Shown: positions 17,843 to 26,562, numbered from the stretch's first letter. The stretch: 46,512 nt of DNA from Streptomyces acidicola (GCF_009377235.1 NZ_VMNX01000049.1:1-46512), one strand, 5' to 3'. The notes: generated by a model not told the origin, from the letters alone. Made by a program: numbers and translations.

Positions 17843-18387
17843 GGACGATGCTGCCCGCCGTCGTACTGATCGGCCTGCCCGGCTGCGGCAAGACGTCCGT
17901 GGGGCTCCTGCTGGCCGGCCGGCTGGGGCTGCCCTTCCGCGACACCGACAGCGACATCGAGCGTCTGACCGGCCAGTCCGTCTCGAGGATCTTCGAGGAG
18001 CGGGGCGAGCCGCACTTCCGGGCGTGGGAGCGCGAGGCGGTGCGCGCGGCGCTCGCCGAGCACCGGGGGGTACTGGCCCTGGGCGGCGGAGCGATCCTGG
18101 ACCCCCGTAGCCGCACCCTGCTCAGAGGCGGTCCCGTCGTTCATCTGGAAGCCGATCCGGGCGAGATCGCCGGCCGCCTGACCGGCGACGCCACCCGTCC
18201 GCTGCTCGCGGCGGGGCGGAGCGCGGCGCTGCGAGAGCTGGCACGGACCCGTGGCCCGCTCTACCGAGGCACGGCCCGGTTCAGTGTGCCCACGCGAGGC
18301 AGGTCCGTGGCGCAAGTGGCGGCCGCGGTGGAGCTTCGGCTGGCACTGGGCGCGGCGCCGAGCGGCCACGCAGCCCGGCGGCAGTGA
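17839..18387 (+). CDS. aroK: Shikimate kinase
   Basis: 182 residues, the usual length, phosphorylating shikimate at O3 with ATP. Motifs are the P-loop LIGLPGCGKTSVG (residues 10-20), FRDTDSDIE (shikimate-binding Asp, normally D.D..IE), IFEERGEPHFRAWEREAV (Arg/Glu of the reduced-core site), LALGGGAIL, and LLAAGRSAALRELARTRGPL with RGTARFSVPT (lid and adenine region). It starts within the aroE stop (ATGAGG), so the two are translationally coupled and transcribed from a promoter carrying ARE 3. No defect is seen. Confidence 0.94.
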   Translation: MRTMLPAVVLIGLPGCGKTSVGLLLAGRLGLPFRDTDSDIERLTGQSVSRIFEERGEPHFRAWEREAVRAALAEHRGVLALGGGAILDPRSRTLLRGGPVVHLEADPGEIAGRLTGDATRPLLAAGRSAALRELARTRGPLYRGTARFSVPTRGRSVAQVAAAVELRLALGAAPSGHAARRQ

Positions 18388-18629
18388 CGCGTACGACCGG
18401 TCGGGCCCGGCGGGTTCCTCCCCATCCGCCATCCGTCGTGACGGGCCGTCAGCTGCCGTGGGGCGGATACAGGGGCGGACGACGCCCGAACGCCGGCACG
18501 CCAAGGGGCGGCGCGGCGGCCGGTGGACGGTGGACGGTGAGTGCCTGCGCGCGGCGGCTGCGTTCTCCCGGCTTTACCGTCGGAAGGCCCCGTTTCGCCG
18601 CGGCGGCACATCCACACCGGGCCCGGCGT
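18388..18629. other. Spacer between convergent aroK and tetR
   Basis: About 240 bases, Arg/Gly/Pro-coding in all frames, with no supported gene and no clean terminator hairpin. Confidence 0.4.
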
Positions 18630-19289
18630 TCAGCCGGCCGCCTGCTCCCTGCCACGCAACAGGGTGGTGCTGGAGGGGCGGGCCGGGCCGGGGCTGACGC
18701 GGGCGAGGGTGCGCCGCTCCGCCAGTCGCGGCAGCATCAGAGTCCAAAAGCCCGTGACTCTGCGCTCGGACAGCCACTCCCGGTCGGAGACACCGAGCAC
18801 TTCGAAGCCCACGGTCACGGCGACGATGAGGGCGGCCACGTTCTCCACCGAGATGTCTTCGGCCAGCCCTCCCTCCCGCTGGGCGCGCTGGAGCACGTCC
18901 TCGATCCAGCGCCACCACTCCCAGCGGAGGGAACAGCCCGCACGGCTGGCGGGGTCCGCGCACAGCTCGAAGCCGGCGCGGACGATCGCGTCGTCGGCGA
19001 TCCGGCGCATCAGGTGGTGCGTCGAGTCCACCACCTGCTGCAGGGCGCACGTGTCACCGCCCGGCGGCTCGCCGGTGATCCGGCGGACGACCCGCACCGC
19101 CTCTTCCTCGACGGCCTGGGCCAGCGCTTTCTTGTTGTCGAAGTGAAAGTGCAGGGCACCGTTGCTGACTCCGGCCCGTTTGCTGATCGCCGCGAGCGAG
19201 GCGGACACATACCCCTCCTCGGCGAAGACCTCGGCTGCGGCACGGATCAACGCCCGTCGCGTACGGGCTGCACGCTCCTGCTTGACCAT
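18630..19289 (-). CDS. TetR-family butyrolactone (pseudo-)receptor
   Basis: 219 residues from ATG 19289 with GGAGACAG seven bases upstream. The N-terminal TetR helix-turn-helix is ARTRRALIRAAAEVFAEEGY followed by LAAISKRAGVSNGALHFHF, typical of the ArpA/ScbR group. The C-terminal ligand domain contains LRWEWWRWIEDVL, covering the position of the conserved ligand-pocket Trp. The second TetR (21223) is closer to true receptors (VTKGALYFHF), so this one is more likely a ScbR2/JadR2-like pseudo-receptor answering other ligands. It is divergent from afsA, with ARE-like sites 4 and 5 between them. Receptor versus pseudo-receptor is inference from the HTH subtype. Confidence 0.88.
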   Translation of the reverse strand: MVKQERAARTRRALIRAAAEVFAEEGYVSASLAAISKRAGVSNGALHFHFDNKKALAQAVEEEAVRVVRRITGEPPGGDTCALQQVVDSTHHLMRRIADDAIVRAGFELCADPASRAGCSLRWEWWRWIEDVLQRAQREGGLAEDISVENVAALIVAVTVGFEVLGVSDREWLSERRVTGFWTLMLPRLAERRTLARVSPGPARPSSTTLLRGREQAAG

Positions 19290-19468
19290 CGGCTGTCTCC
19301 TGGATGCCGGGGCGCCGGCCCTGCGGGCCTGCCCCGTAGGTGCTGGCGGGTCGAGCCCTTGGTTCACGAGCTCGTCGGCATCGGGTGCCGACACGGCGGG
19401 GCGCAGATACTGCCCCGGCTCCTCCCGGAAGCCCACGCTCCGCAAGAGAAGCATCTCAGTTCCCCGCA

Positions 19469-19497
19469 TATTAACAAACCGTCTATGTGGTTTAAAT
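19469..19497 (-). promoter_or_regulatory. ARE-like operator 4 (tetR side)
   Basis: Core ACC (19478-19480), N8, GGT (19489-19491), flanked by TATTAACAA and TTAAATG. It lies about 180 bases upstream of the TetR start, an unusually long distance that suggests a long leader or a second promoter. Confidence 0.75.
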
Positions 19498-19813
19498 GCC
19501 GCCCCGGGGGCGGGTGGCTGATGGTCTACGGGTTCTCTTCGCCCCCGGACGCGCGAACCTCGCGCGGGCGGTTCCGGCCGCCTCACCGGCACCGCACCGA
19601 TACATTCAAGAACCGCTCCACACCGGAGGCCTGCCACACCCCGCGAAGCCCGGAGGGCTACAGGGGGCGGTCGGCCGCCTCGCCGAGGCCGCTCGCCCCC
19701 ACAGCGCTCCGCGGCGCACGTCAGAGAGGCAATACGGGCCGGAAGGGCGGCCGTGCGCACAGCCCGGAACAGACCGCTCCATATCTTGCTCGAGCGGAGT
19801 CAGCCCTACCGGT

Positions 19814-19842
19814 GGAAATTAAACCGGGTGGTATGTATCTTC
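19814..19842 (+). promoter_or_regulatory. ARE-like operator 5 (afsA side)
   Basis: AAATTAAACC and GGTATGTATC flank a 4-base GGGT centre (ACC 19823-19825, GGT 19830-19832). The half-sites match the other operators but the spacing is 4 instead of 8, making it the odd one out. It lies about 75 bases upstream of afsA. Confidence 0.6.
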
Positions 19843-19916
19843 CTGTGCCGGAGGGGGCCCCTAGGGCCCGACCCGCTTGTCCGCTCCTACGCCAGCGCAG
19901 CTCAGGGGGAACAGCC

Positions 19917-20915
19917 ATGTCTGCGAGCACCTTCCGCGTCGCACGCCCGGTACCCAGCTCATCGCTGATCACGAACGACGCACCGGAACCAACAAGGCCC
20001 GGCGTCTTCCGCTACCCGTCCCTGACCACCACGGTCCCCAAGGAGTTCGTCCATCGCGCCAGCGTGGCCGAGGTCCTGCTCACCGACTGGGAGCGCACGG
20101 ACGAAAGCCGCCTCTCCATGACCGCCCAATGGCCCCGCGGGCACAGCTTCTTCACCGCCGTTGACGGCTACCATGACCCACTCATCGCTGCCGAAACGAT
20201 CCGTCAGGCCGGTTTGCTCCTGGCTCACGCAGAGTTCGGTGTCCCGCTCGGTCATCACTTCCTGATGTGGGACCTGCACGTCGACGTGTGCCCCGAGCAA
20301 CTGCTCATGGGCAGCGCACCCGCATCGCTCCACCTTGACATCACCTGCAGTGACATCAAGTGGCGCGGCAGCAGCCTGACCGGGCTGCACTACGAGGTGG
20401 TGATCCGTCGCCACGGGCGGCCCGTGGCGGCTGGTGGCGCCTCCTTCACCTGCACCTCGCCCGCGGTTTACCGGCGTGTGCGCGCCAACCGCACGCTCGA
20501 CGGCGACTGCCCCCAGCTCCTTGCGCTGACGGCGCCGGTGGCACCGCAGTCCGTGGGGCGGATGTCACCCAGGGACGTCGTGCTCACACCGGTCGGCGAG
20601 GACAACCGCTGGCAGCTGAGAGTGGACACCCGGCACCCGGTCCTCTTCGACCACCCGGTCGACCACGTGCCGGGCATGGTGCTGATCGAAGCGGCCCGCC
20701 AGGCAACGGCCGCGGCCCTGGACCGCCCCGCCCTGCCCCTCGGTATCGCCAGCACCTTCGGACGCTACGCCGAGTTGGACACGCCGTGCGTGATCGAGGC
20801 CCGCCGTCTTCCCGGCGACTCCTCGGACGGCGGGGACTGCGTGCTGGTGACCGGCCATCAGATGGACGAACCCGTCTTCCGGTCCGTGGTCACCGTGGCC
20901 TCGACCGCCGTCTGA
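19917..20915 (+). CDS. afsA-like: AfsA-family gamma-butyrolactone synthase
   Basis: 332 residues from ATG 19917, with GGGGGAA six bases upstream. It has two A-factor biosynthesis hotdog repeats: the first around VPKEFVHRASVAEVLLTDWE and FFTAVDGYHDPLIAAETIRQ, the second around VVLTPVGEDNRWQLRVDTRH, HPVDHVPGMVLIEAARQA and FGRYAELDTPCVIEARRLPG. AfsA homologues condense a beta-ketoacyl thioester with dihydroxyacetone phosphate, the committed step to gamma-butyrolactone or related signals. The flanking receptors, reductase and epimerase form a typical signal cassette. The SDR and epimerase-like genes downstream are candidates for later steps. No damage is visible. Confidence 0.95.
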   Translation: MSASTFRVARPVPSSSLITNDAPEPTRPGVFRYPSLTTTVPKEFVHRASVAEVLLTDWERTDESRLSMTAQWPRGHSFFTAVDGYHDPLIAAETIRQAGLLLAHAEFGVPLGHHFLMWDLHVDVCPEQLLMGSAPASLHLDITCSDIKWRGSSLTGLHYEVVIRRHGRPVAAGGASFTCTSPAVYRRVRANRTLDGDCPQLLALTAPVAPQSVGRMSPRDVVLTPVGEDNRWQLRVDTRHPVLFDHPVDHVPGMVLIEAARQATAAALDRPALPLGIASTFGRYAELDTPCVIEARRLPGDSSDGGDCVLVTGHQMDEPVFRSVVTVASTAV

Positions 20916-20969
20916 CCGAAGGGCGGCAGAACACCACAGGACGTCGATCGGCCACCGCACCTCGGCCGC

Positions 20970-21006
20970 GGCTCCCGGGCGAGGCCTTCCGTCCCGCCCG
21001 GGAGCC
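20970..21006 (+). terminator. 12-bp stem-loop after afsA
   Basis: Perfect arms 20970-20981 (GGCTCCCGGGCG) and 20995-21006 with a 13-base loop, 55 bases after the afsA stop. Confidence 0.7.
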
Positions 21007-21159
21007 GTTGTGCATCCGGACACCGTGCGGATCCCGCCGGCAGGCCCGTGCCGGACCCCCGCTCACGTCACCGCGATCCGCCGGAGGCCGGCGCCCCCTC
21101 ACGAACCCGCATTTCCACGATCTTCACGAACAGGAGAGTGCGCAGCGCGACAACCTCTG

Positions 21160-21187
21160 TACAATACGAACTGGGCGGTTTTTTTAG
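21160..21187 (+). promoter_or_regulatory. ARE-like operator 6 (receptor promoter)
   Basis: ACG (21166-21168, one mismatch from ACC), N8, GGT (21177-21179), followed by a T-run to 21185. It lies about 40 bases upstream of the receptor gene, where an autoregulatory site is expected. Confidence 0.75.
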
Positions 21188-21222
21188 GTGGCCTGATCAG
21201 CCGCTGAACAGAGGAGGACAGT

Positions 21223-21894
21223 GTGGCGAAACAGGACCGAGCCATCCGCACGCGTCGGATGATCCTTCTGGCAGCGGCCAAGGTTTTCGAAGAACGCGGT
21301 TACCAGGCCGCCACCATCTCCGAGATCCTCGCCGAGGCCGGAGTGACCAAGGGCGCCCTCTACTTCCACTTCAAGTCGAAGGACGACCTGGCCCTGGGCG
21401 TGCTGGACGAACAGGACAGTCACTTCGTCGTCCCCGACCGCGCCTGCAAGATGCAGGAAATCGTGGATGCCGTGATGCTGCACGCCTACCGGCTGCAGAC
21501 CAATCCCATGGTGCGCGCCAGCGTGCGACTGGCCATGGACCAGAAGGCGGCCGACCTGGACCGCAGTGGCCCCTTCCTGCGCTGGAGCAATGTCATCCAG
21601 CAACTGCTGGAAGGGGCGCAAGCCAGGGGCGAACTGCTGTCCCACATCACACCGGCGCGGACCGCGGACGTGTTCGTGGGTTCCTTTGCCGGCATACAGT
21701 CCATGTCGCAGACCATCAGCGACTACGAGGATCTCATGGGCCGGGTCAGTGACCTGTTGCGCCACCTGCTTCCCAGCGTGGCTCAGCCGTCCGTGATCGC
21801 CTCGCTGCACATGTCCGGGTCCCGCGGGGCGGTGGTGCACGAGGAAGTCGAGCGGCTGCAGGAGCACGACCCGTCCGCGTTGGCGGTCGGCTGA
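21223..21894 (+). CDS. Gamma-butyrolactone receptor, ArpA/ScbR type
   Basis: 223 residues from GTG 21223 with AGAGGAGGA upstream. The N-terminus KQDRAIRTRRMILLAAAKVF and the helix-turn-helix ISEILAEAGVTKGALYFHFK are almost the receptor-family consensus. The ligand domain includes GPFLRWSNVIQQLLEGAQAR with the conserved Trp needed for ligand binding in ArpA, and GSFAGIQSMSQTISDYEDL. It is expected to bind ARE-like sites as a dimer and leave them when the butyrolactone binds. An ARE-like site overlaps its own promoter region, implying autoregulation. Confidence 0.94.
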   Translation: MAKQDRAIRTRRMILLAAAKVFEERGYQAATISEILAEAGVTKGALYFHFKSKDDLALGVLDEQDSHFVVPDRACKMQEIVDAVMLHAYRLQTNPMVRASVRLAMDQKAADLDRSGPFLRWSNVIQQLLEGAQARGELLSHITPARTADVFVGSFAGIQSMSQTISDYEDLMGRVSDLLRHLLPSVAQPSVIASLHMSGSRGAVVHEEVERLQEHDPSALAVG

Positions 21895-22205
21895 CCGGAC
21901 CCCGGCGCCCCGGCGCCATCGCAAGGACGGCACGAGCCTTCGCCGGAGACCCTGAACGGGCAGGCGTCCACGGGACGCGGCCGACGGCCCCGGCCGGGCC
22001 CGGACCAGCGGGCACGCCCACGGGGCACCGAGCGCGCGGTCTCCTCGGTGATGGGCGCTTGCGTCTGTGCTGTGCTACCGACGACCGGAGCCGCCGCGGG
22101 CAGACCGCACCCGTGGCGCCGGCAGTCGCGCATCCCTCGGCCAAGGGGTGGGGGCATGCGCCGTTGCCGATGTGATGTCGCAGGTCACGAGGGGGGAGTT
22201 GAGGC
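21895..22205. other. Spacer between receptor and SDR genes
   Basis: About 310 bases. No supported gene, no ARE-like site and no clear terminator were seen; the last 15 bases hold the GAGGGGGGAG ribosome binding site of the SDR gene. Confidence 0.45.
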
Positions 22206-22970
22206 ATGGGCGCGCTGGCCGGAAAGACGGCGCTCGTCACTGGCGCCAGCCGAGGGATCGGCAGGGGAATCGCACGGGAACTGGCTCGCGAAGGGGCTTT
22301 GGTCGCGGTCCACTACGGCGGCAACGATGCGGCGGTGCGCAAGACCCTCGAGCTGATCCACCAGGAGGGAGGGCGGGCCTTTCCCGTTCGCGCCGAACTG
22401 GGTGTACCGGGTGATGTCGAGACCCTGTACGGCCGGCTGGAGGAAGGGCTGGCACAGCAGGGGCAGGGGATCGAGCTCGACATTCTCGTCAACAACGCGG
22501 GGATCAGCGGGTCAGCGAGCATCCACGAGGTGACACCCGAGTTGTTCGACCGGCTCTTCGCCGTGAACACCAGGTCGCTGCTCTTTCTCGTCCAGCGGGG
22601 TCTGAAGAACCTGCGCGACAACGGCCGCATCATCAATGTCTCGTCGGCGGCCACCCGGATCGCCTACCCGGAGTCCGTCGTGTACTCGATGACCAAGGGA
22701 GCGTTGAACACCTTCACGCTGGCCCTGGCCAAGGAACTCGGGCCACGCGGCATCACGGTGAACGCGGTCAGCCCCGGCTTCGTGGAAACCGACATGAACC
22801 AGAGGAAACGGGCCACGGCGGAATCCGCGGCGCAACTCGCGGCCTGGTCCGTTTTCAACCGGGTCGGCCGGCCGTCCGACATCGCCGAGATCGTCGCTTT
22901 TCTGGCGTCGGACGCATCCCGCTGGATCACCGGCCAGTGCCTCGATGCCAGCGGCGGCTCCCGCCTCTGA
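22206..22970 (+). CDS. Short-chain dehydrogenase/reductase, probable butyrolactone signal reductase
   Basis: 254 residues from ATG 22206. Classical SDR motifs: cofactor loop TGASRGIG, NNAGIS, catalytic Ser in INVSSAAT and the Y-x-x-x-K pair in VYSMTKGA, then PGFVETDM and the closing ITGQCLDASGG. In Streptomyces signal clusters, SDRs beside afsA and receptor genes (BarS1 or JadW2 type) reduce the C6 keto group of the butyrolactone precursor. Its location between the receptor and another signal-type gene supports this, but FabG-like activity in the main pathway is an alternative. Confidence 0.88.
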   Translation: MGALAGKTALVTGASRGIGRGIARELAREGALVAVHYGGNDAAVRKTLELIHQEGGRAFPVRAELGVPGDVETLYGRLEEGLAQQGQGIELDILVNNAGISGSASIHEVTPELFDRLFAVNTRSLLFLVQRGLKNLRDNGRIINVSSAATRIAYPESVVYSMTKGALNTFTLALAKELGPRGITVNAVSPGFVETDMNQRKRATAESAAQLAAWSVFNRVGRPSDIAEIVAFLASDASRWITGQCLDASGGSRL

Positions 22971-22980
22971 CACCTGCGCC

Positions 22981-22997
22981 GGGACCGAGCCGGTCCC
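22981..22997 (+). terminator. Short stem-loop after the SDR gene
   Basis: GGGACCG (22981-22987) and CGGTCCC (22991-22997) around AGC, 11 bases after the stop. Small but well placed. Confidence 0.5.
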
Positions 22998-23020
22998 GAG
23001 CCGGTCCGGAGTTTTCCCAT

Positions 23021-23050
23021 AAAAACATACCAGACGGAAGGTATGATTTG
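23021..23050 (+). promoter_or_regulatory. ARE-like operator 7 (epimerase-like gene)
   Basis: AAAAACAT, core ACC (23029-23031), N8, GGT (23040-23042), then ATGATTTG: the most regular site, nearly identical in its flanks to operator 1. It lies about 65 bases upstream of the start at 23116. Confidence 0.82.
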
Positions 23051-23115
23051 TTACGTCGGGTCGCTGCCCGTAACGCTCGGCCACCCTTTGTCATACGCAT
23101 GCCAGGAGGCCAGGG

Positions 23116-24147
23116 ATGACTGCACTTCCGCAAGCCCGCCGCCCTGACGGCCCGCAGGCCGACGTGGCCCAACGCGATCACCGCGACCCGGGCGGCGACA
23201 CCGTTCTCGTGGTGGGCGGCACGGGCTTCATCGGAAGTGCCGTACTGAGGGAACTCTCCCGGCGGCGCGGCCCTGTCGGCACGGCGCCCCTCCCACGGGC
23301 GCTGTGCCGCAGGCCGCCTCGGACCCCCGAGGCCGCCGGGGCCCAGTACATGGCCGGCGACCTCACGGACCCGACCGCACTGCGCGACATCTGCTCGGGA
23401 ATCGGAACGGTGATACACACCGCCAGCTACGTGGGACACGATCCGCACAAGTGCCGTGATGTCAACTACACCGGCACGCGCGCCCTGCTGGAGGAGGCCC
23501 GCCGTCACGGGGTGCGGCGCTTCATCTACGTCAGCACAGCGGCTGTCTACGGGATGGGCCCCCACCGCGGGCCCCACGAGGGGCAGCTGACGCCTTCACC
23601 TGTCTCCTGGGCCAGCACCACACGGCTACGGGCCGAAGAGGAGGTGCGCGCCGCAGGCGGCACCGTCCTGCGCCCCCACCTCGTCTACGGCGTGGGAGAC
23701 CGCTGGTTCGTCCCCGGCTTGGCACGCGTCCTGCGGCAGGTGCCGTCATGGCCTGCCGGGGCCTGCGCCCGCTCCTCCGTCATCGCCGTCGAAGACCTCG
23801 CCCGAGTCGCGGTCGCCCTCGTGCGGTCGCAGCGACCGCACGAGGGCGGCGGAACATACCACGTGGCCGATCCGCGTCCCCTTGCCATGGACGATCTGCT
23901 CACCCGCCTGCGGAAACTGCTGCGCCTGCCGGAGGGAGGGCGCATACCGGCCGCGGAACACCGTTTACTGCTCAGACGCACGATGCCGGAACTCTCCGAC
24001 CATCAATACGCTCTCCTCACCGAGGACCACTGGTTCGACACGAGCCGCATCTGGCGCCGGACGGAACTGGATCCGGGCCCGGGCTTCGACGAATGCTTCG
24101 CCGCCTGTTCCTCCTGGTACGCGCGGCAGCTGGAGCACAGCGCGTGA
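23116..24147 (+). CDS. NAD-dependent epimerase/dehydratase-like protein
   Basis: 343 residues from ATG 23116, preceded by CAGGAGG. Extended-SDR features: nucleotide loop VLVVGGTGFIGSAVL (about 32-46), VIHTASYVG, DVNYTGTRALLEEARRHGVR, YVSTAAVYG and TVLRPHLVYGVGDRWFVPGL. The usual catalytic Y-x-x-x-K is not evident: the aligned stretch reads VSWASTTRLRAEEEV, so the Tyr and Lys appear replaced. Similar proteins accompany afsA homologues and are implicated in signal biosynthesis. A TTA codon (23965-23967) makes translation likely bldA-dependent. An ARE-like site lies in its promoter region. The substrate is unknown. Confidence 0.82.
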   Translation: MTALPQARRPDGPQADVAQRDHRDPGGDTVLVVGGTGFIGSAVLRELSRRRGPVGTAPLPRALCRRPPRTPEAAGAQYMAGDLTDPTALRDICSGIGTVIHTASYVGHDPHKCRDVNYTGTRALLEEARRHGVRRFIYVSTAAVYGMGPHRGPHEGQLTPSPVSWASTTRLRAEEEVRAAGGTVLRPHLVYGVGDRWFVPGLARVLRQVPSWPAGACARSSVIAVEDLARVAVALVRSQRPHEGGGTYHVADPRPLAMDDLLTRLRKLLRLPEGGRIPAAEHRLLLRRTMPELSDHQYALLTEDHWFDTSRIWRRTELDPGPGFDECFAACSSWYARQLEHSA

Positions 24148-24162
24148 CAGCGGGAGACACCC

Positions 24163-24564
24163 CTACTGCGGCAACCTGACGTCCAGTTCCCGCATCGCCG
24201 AGGACGGCGGACCGCCCTCCGAGCGTTCCGTCTTGCGGCCCTTGCTGCCCGGGGCCAGGGTGCGCGGGTCCACGGCCTTTGCGGGCGCCCCGGTGGCGTA
24301 CAGGCCGTCCGGGTTGGTGTCGCGGTCATACGGAAGCAGCCAGAACACACGCCGGCGGAAGGGTCCCGAGGAACGGGAGGGCTCGGCCTTGGGGCCGAGC
24401 AGCGCGTATCCGGCCATGCGCCCGTCTTGGCGGCAGGCGGGCCTGACCAGCCGCGTCGGCAGCCGGTCCAGGCTCTGGCGCACATAGTCGAGTGCGGCTG
24501 TGTCCTCGAGCCGGACGAGTTCGGCCTCGTGGATGATCTCGTCCTCCGCGATGAGGGCGCTCAT
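24163..24564 (-). CDS. Hypothetical protein downstream of the primase remnant
   Basis: 133 residues from ATG 24564, overlapping the primase stop as ATGA. The start SALIAEDEIIHEAELVRLED and the middle LVRPACRQDGRMAGYALLGP look natural; the tail is polar and Arg/Pro-rich. No known domain or membrane segment. The coupling suggests a replication or maintenance accessory protein of the old element. The function is unknown. Confidence 0.5.
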   Translation of the reverse strand: MSALIAEDEIIHEAELVRLEDTAALDYVRQSLDRLPTRLVRPACRQDGRMAGYALLGPKAEPSRSSGPFRRRVFWLLPYDRDTNPDGLYATGAPAKAVDPRTLAPGSKGRKTERSEGGPPSSAMRELDVRLPQ

Positions 24565-25208
24565 GCAGTCTCCTCGTCGGCGACCAGACGCCAGTCCCAC
24601 CGCCTCACGGACACGCGCGGCGAACGCCCGGGATGAGACGGCCGGGGCACCTCATCCTGACACCAGGTCTTGTAAGCGGCGTAGAGCCGGGTTTGCTCCG
24701 CCCCCAAAGAGGGCTCGAACCGGCAGGATTCGCTCAGGAACCGGCCGGTGTGGTCCTCCGTCTCGGCATAAGCGGTCGGGGCGGTCCGGACGCGCTCGGG
24801 TCGGTTGAGGTCCTCCTCCCCCGCCGGACAACGGCGCGCGCCCGCCATGAGCCAGTTGAGGATCCCCGGCCCCTCCTCGGTGACGAGGATCTCCGCGGGC
24901 TGGAAACTGAAGAAGTCCTGTCGCATCCGGCGCGCCTTGGTGCGGTCACCGCCGGTGAGCAACTTGACGCGGGCCTCGTCGAAACGGTCGCCGGGCTCGA
25001 CCTCGCTGCACACGATGATCCGCCGGCCGTGCAGTTGGGCCAGGCCCGTGGGGTGTCCCTCGGAATCCGTGGCACCAGCGGCCGGCGGCCCCGCAGGGGC
25101 ATCCCCCGGTAGGTGTGTCCCCGCTCCCGGCAGGGGACGCAGTTGCCTGCGGGCGTCTTGCGGCCCGGTGCCGGCGGATGCACCGGCCGGCCTCGTCCCG
25201 CACACCAC
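24561..25208 (-). pseudogene. P4/D5-type plasmid or phage primase-helicase fragment
   Basis: The region 24561-25040 resembles the C-terminal helicase part of D5/P4 primases: LHGRRIIVCSEVEPGDRFDE, RVKLLTGGDRTKARRMRQDF and FFSFQP (normally followed by TH.LWL.GN..P...G...FWRR...PF), then EEGPGILNWLMAGARR, APTAYAETEDHTGRFL and a C-terminal winged-helix-like end. The GNH-to-RR sensor segment of roughly 40-50 residues is absent, so FSFQP runs straight into ILVTEEGPG. Upstream of 25040 the frame is low-quality and the Walker A part of the enzyme is gone. This is a deleted replication gene of an integrated plasmid or phage satellite. Confidence 0.75.
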
Positions 25209-25259
25209 GGGGCAGTGGCCGGCGAACTCCGGACGCTCCGCCGGGCGTGAGCAGCGGAC

Positions 25260-25622
25260 AAGTCGCTGCGTGAAAGCCCCAGTTCATCGGTCATGGAACT
25301 CCCCCGTCAGCAGCCGAAGCGACTCAGGACGGGAAACCGACTGGCGAAGCGTCGGTGACAAAGGAGGAGCCCTGTGGGAAGCAGCGATTCCGAACGTCTT
25401 CCTGCGCGAGCTGCCGAAGCAGTCCCGGCCCAGCGACCGAGCGGACTTTCGGTCGCTTTCTCAGCAGCTGCGAAAAACCACAGGTCACAGACTTGCCAGT
25501 GACCAAAAAGCGACTGAAGCGACTCAAGGCCTCTATACATGACGTCTGCACGCATACGCGCGCACGGACGCGCGCACACGCGAATGTCTTCATATGCCGG
25601 ACCCTTAAGTCGCTTCAGTCGC
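25260..25622. repeat. Iteron-like GCGACT repeat cluster
   Basis: Copies of AGCGACT, its complement or a one-base variant occur at about 25260, 25318, 25432, 25451, 25509, 25518, 25608 and 25617. The longest is a perfect 15-bp inverted repeat, GCGACTGAAGCGACT at 25510-25524 and its complement at 25608-25622. A 9-bp inverted pair lies at 25432-25440/25449-25457. Between the large arms lies a locally AT-richer ATACATGACG stretch. Such repeats upstream of a primase gene suggest a former replication origin. The copies are degenerate and irregularly spaced. Confidence 0.5.
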
Positions 25623-26497
25623 CGTCCGGGCTGGGATATGGCCTTTGACCCGCGCTCTTCTCCGAGCGGCTCAAACAGGCCCGGCTCTTGGACAGTCGCC
25701 GTACTTCAGCCGCTGCCGCTCCCGAGCCTCTTCACGAGCGCAGGAGGACCCCCATCGGCGGCTCCCGGAGTGGAACGGCCGAAGCGGTGGCAGCGGCCCA
25801 AGCGGTGTGAGAGCCCGGGTCCTCGGTGTTGGGCGGTGCTTCGTCCTGCCTCGACCGGGTGGTCGCAAGCTCGAGCGGCGACGGCACGTGTCGTCCGTGA
25901 AGGGCTCCGACGAGGGAGGCGGTATGCGGTCCGAGGAGAATGCGGTGCTGCCGGCCCGCTGGCTGATGGTGCCTGCGGGACTGGACGTCGAGATCACCGC
26001 GCCGCGCGGCGGACAACAGAGCCGGTACGGCGCAGGCTTCGCATCCGAGCCGTCCGCTGAGGACGAATACAGCGGCCGCCCTCCAAACCCGGCGCCCCCG
26101 GCCCTCTGCCGCCGCTGCGGTGCCCCCCGGCCCGCCGCCCCGGCGGCGGGCCGGGGCGGCCCCTGAACGGAGCTCCCGCTCACCCGGCGGAGGCCGCAGG
26201 AGCCGGTTCATCGAGCGCCTCTGCGGCCGGCCGGCGCCCCTCCACCGAGGTTCAGCGCAAAGTGGTGCACGGTGCGCCGGGGGCGCCCCGGCGGCGGGGA
26301 GGTCCTCCCGCCCACAGCTGCCGCAGATCTGACACGGCCGCTGAGCCGGCACCGTCCTCCGCGGCCGAAGGGCACGTGTCCTCGCCGCCCACGGGCCTGA
26401 CTGTCCGTTTCCCATCGGGCGCGGCCGTGATTCGCCCTCCTCTTCGGGGCGAACCGCCTCCGTCCGGCCCGCCGTGCAGGGCGTACCTCGCGCCTTG

Positions 26498-26562
26498 GGG
26501 GTCCCTGCACTGTGCCCGCCCGGGTCGCGCGAGCTGTCGGACACTCACAGTGCAAGGACCCC
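26498..26562. repeat. Inverted repeat resembling insertion-sequence ends
   Basis: GGGGTCCCTGCACTGTG (26498-26514) faces CACAGTGCAAGGACCCC (26546-26562): 16 of 17 positions complementary around a 31-base centre. It could be a tiny deletion derivative of an IS (MITE-like) or a terminator. No transposase is linked to it in the window. Confidence 0.45.

Larger units (their letters stand above)
19290..19916. other. Divergent tetR-afsA control region
   Basis: About 630 bases holding two ARE-like sites (19469-19497 and 19814-19842) and presumably the promoters of both flanking genes. An in-frame N-terminal extension of the TetR is open to 19473 but has no ribosome binding site and no family match. 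No other gene is supported. Confidence 0.6.
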
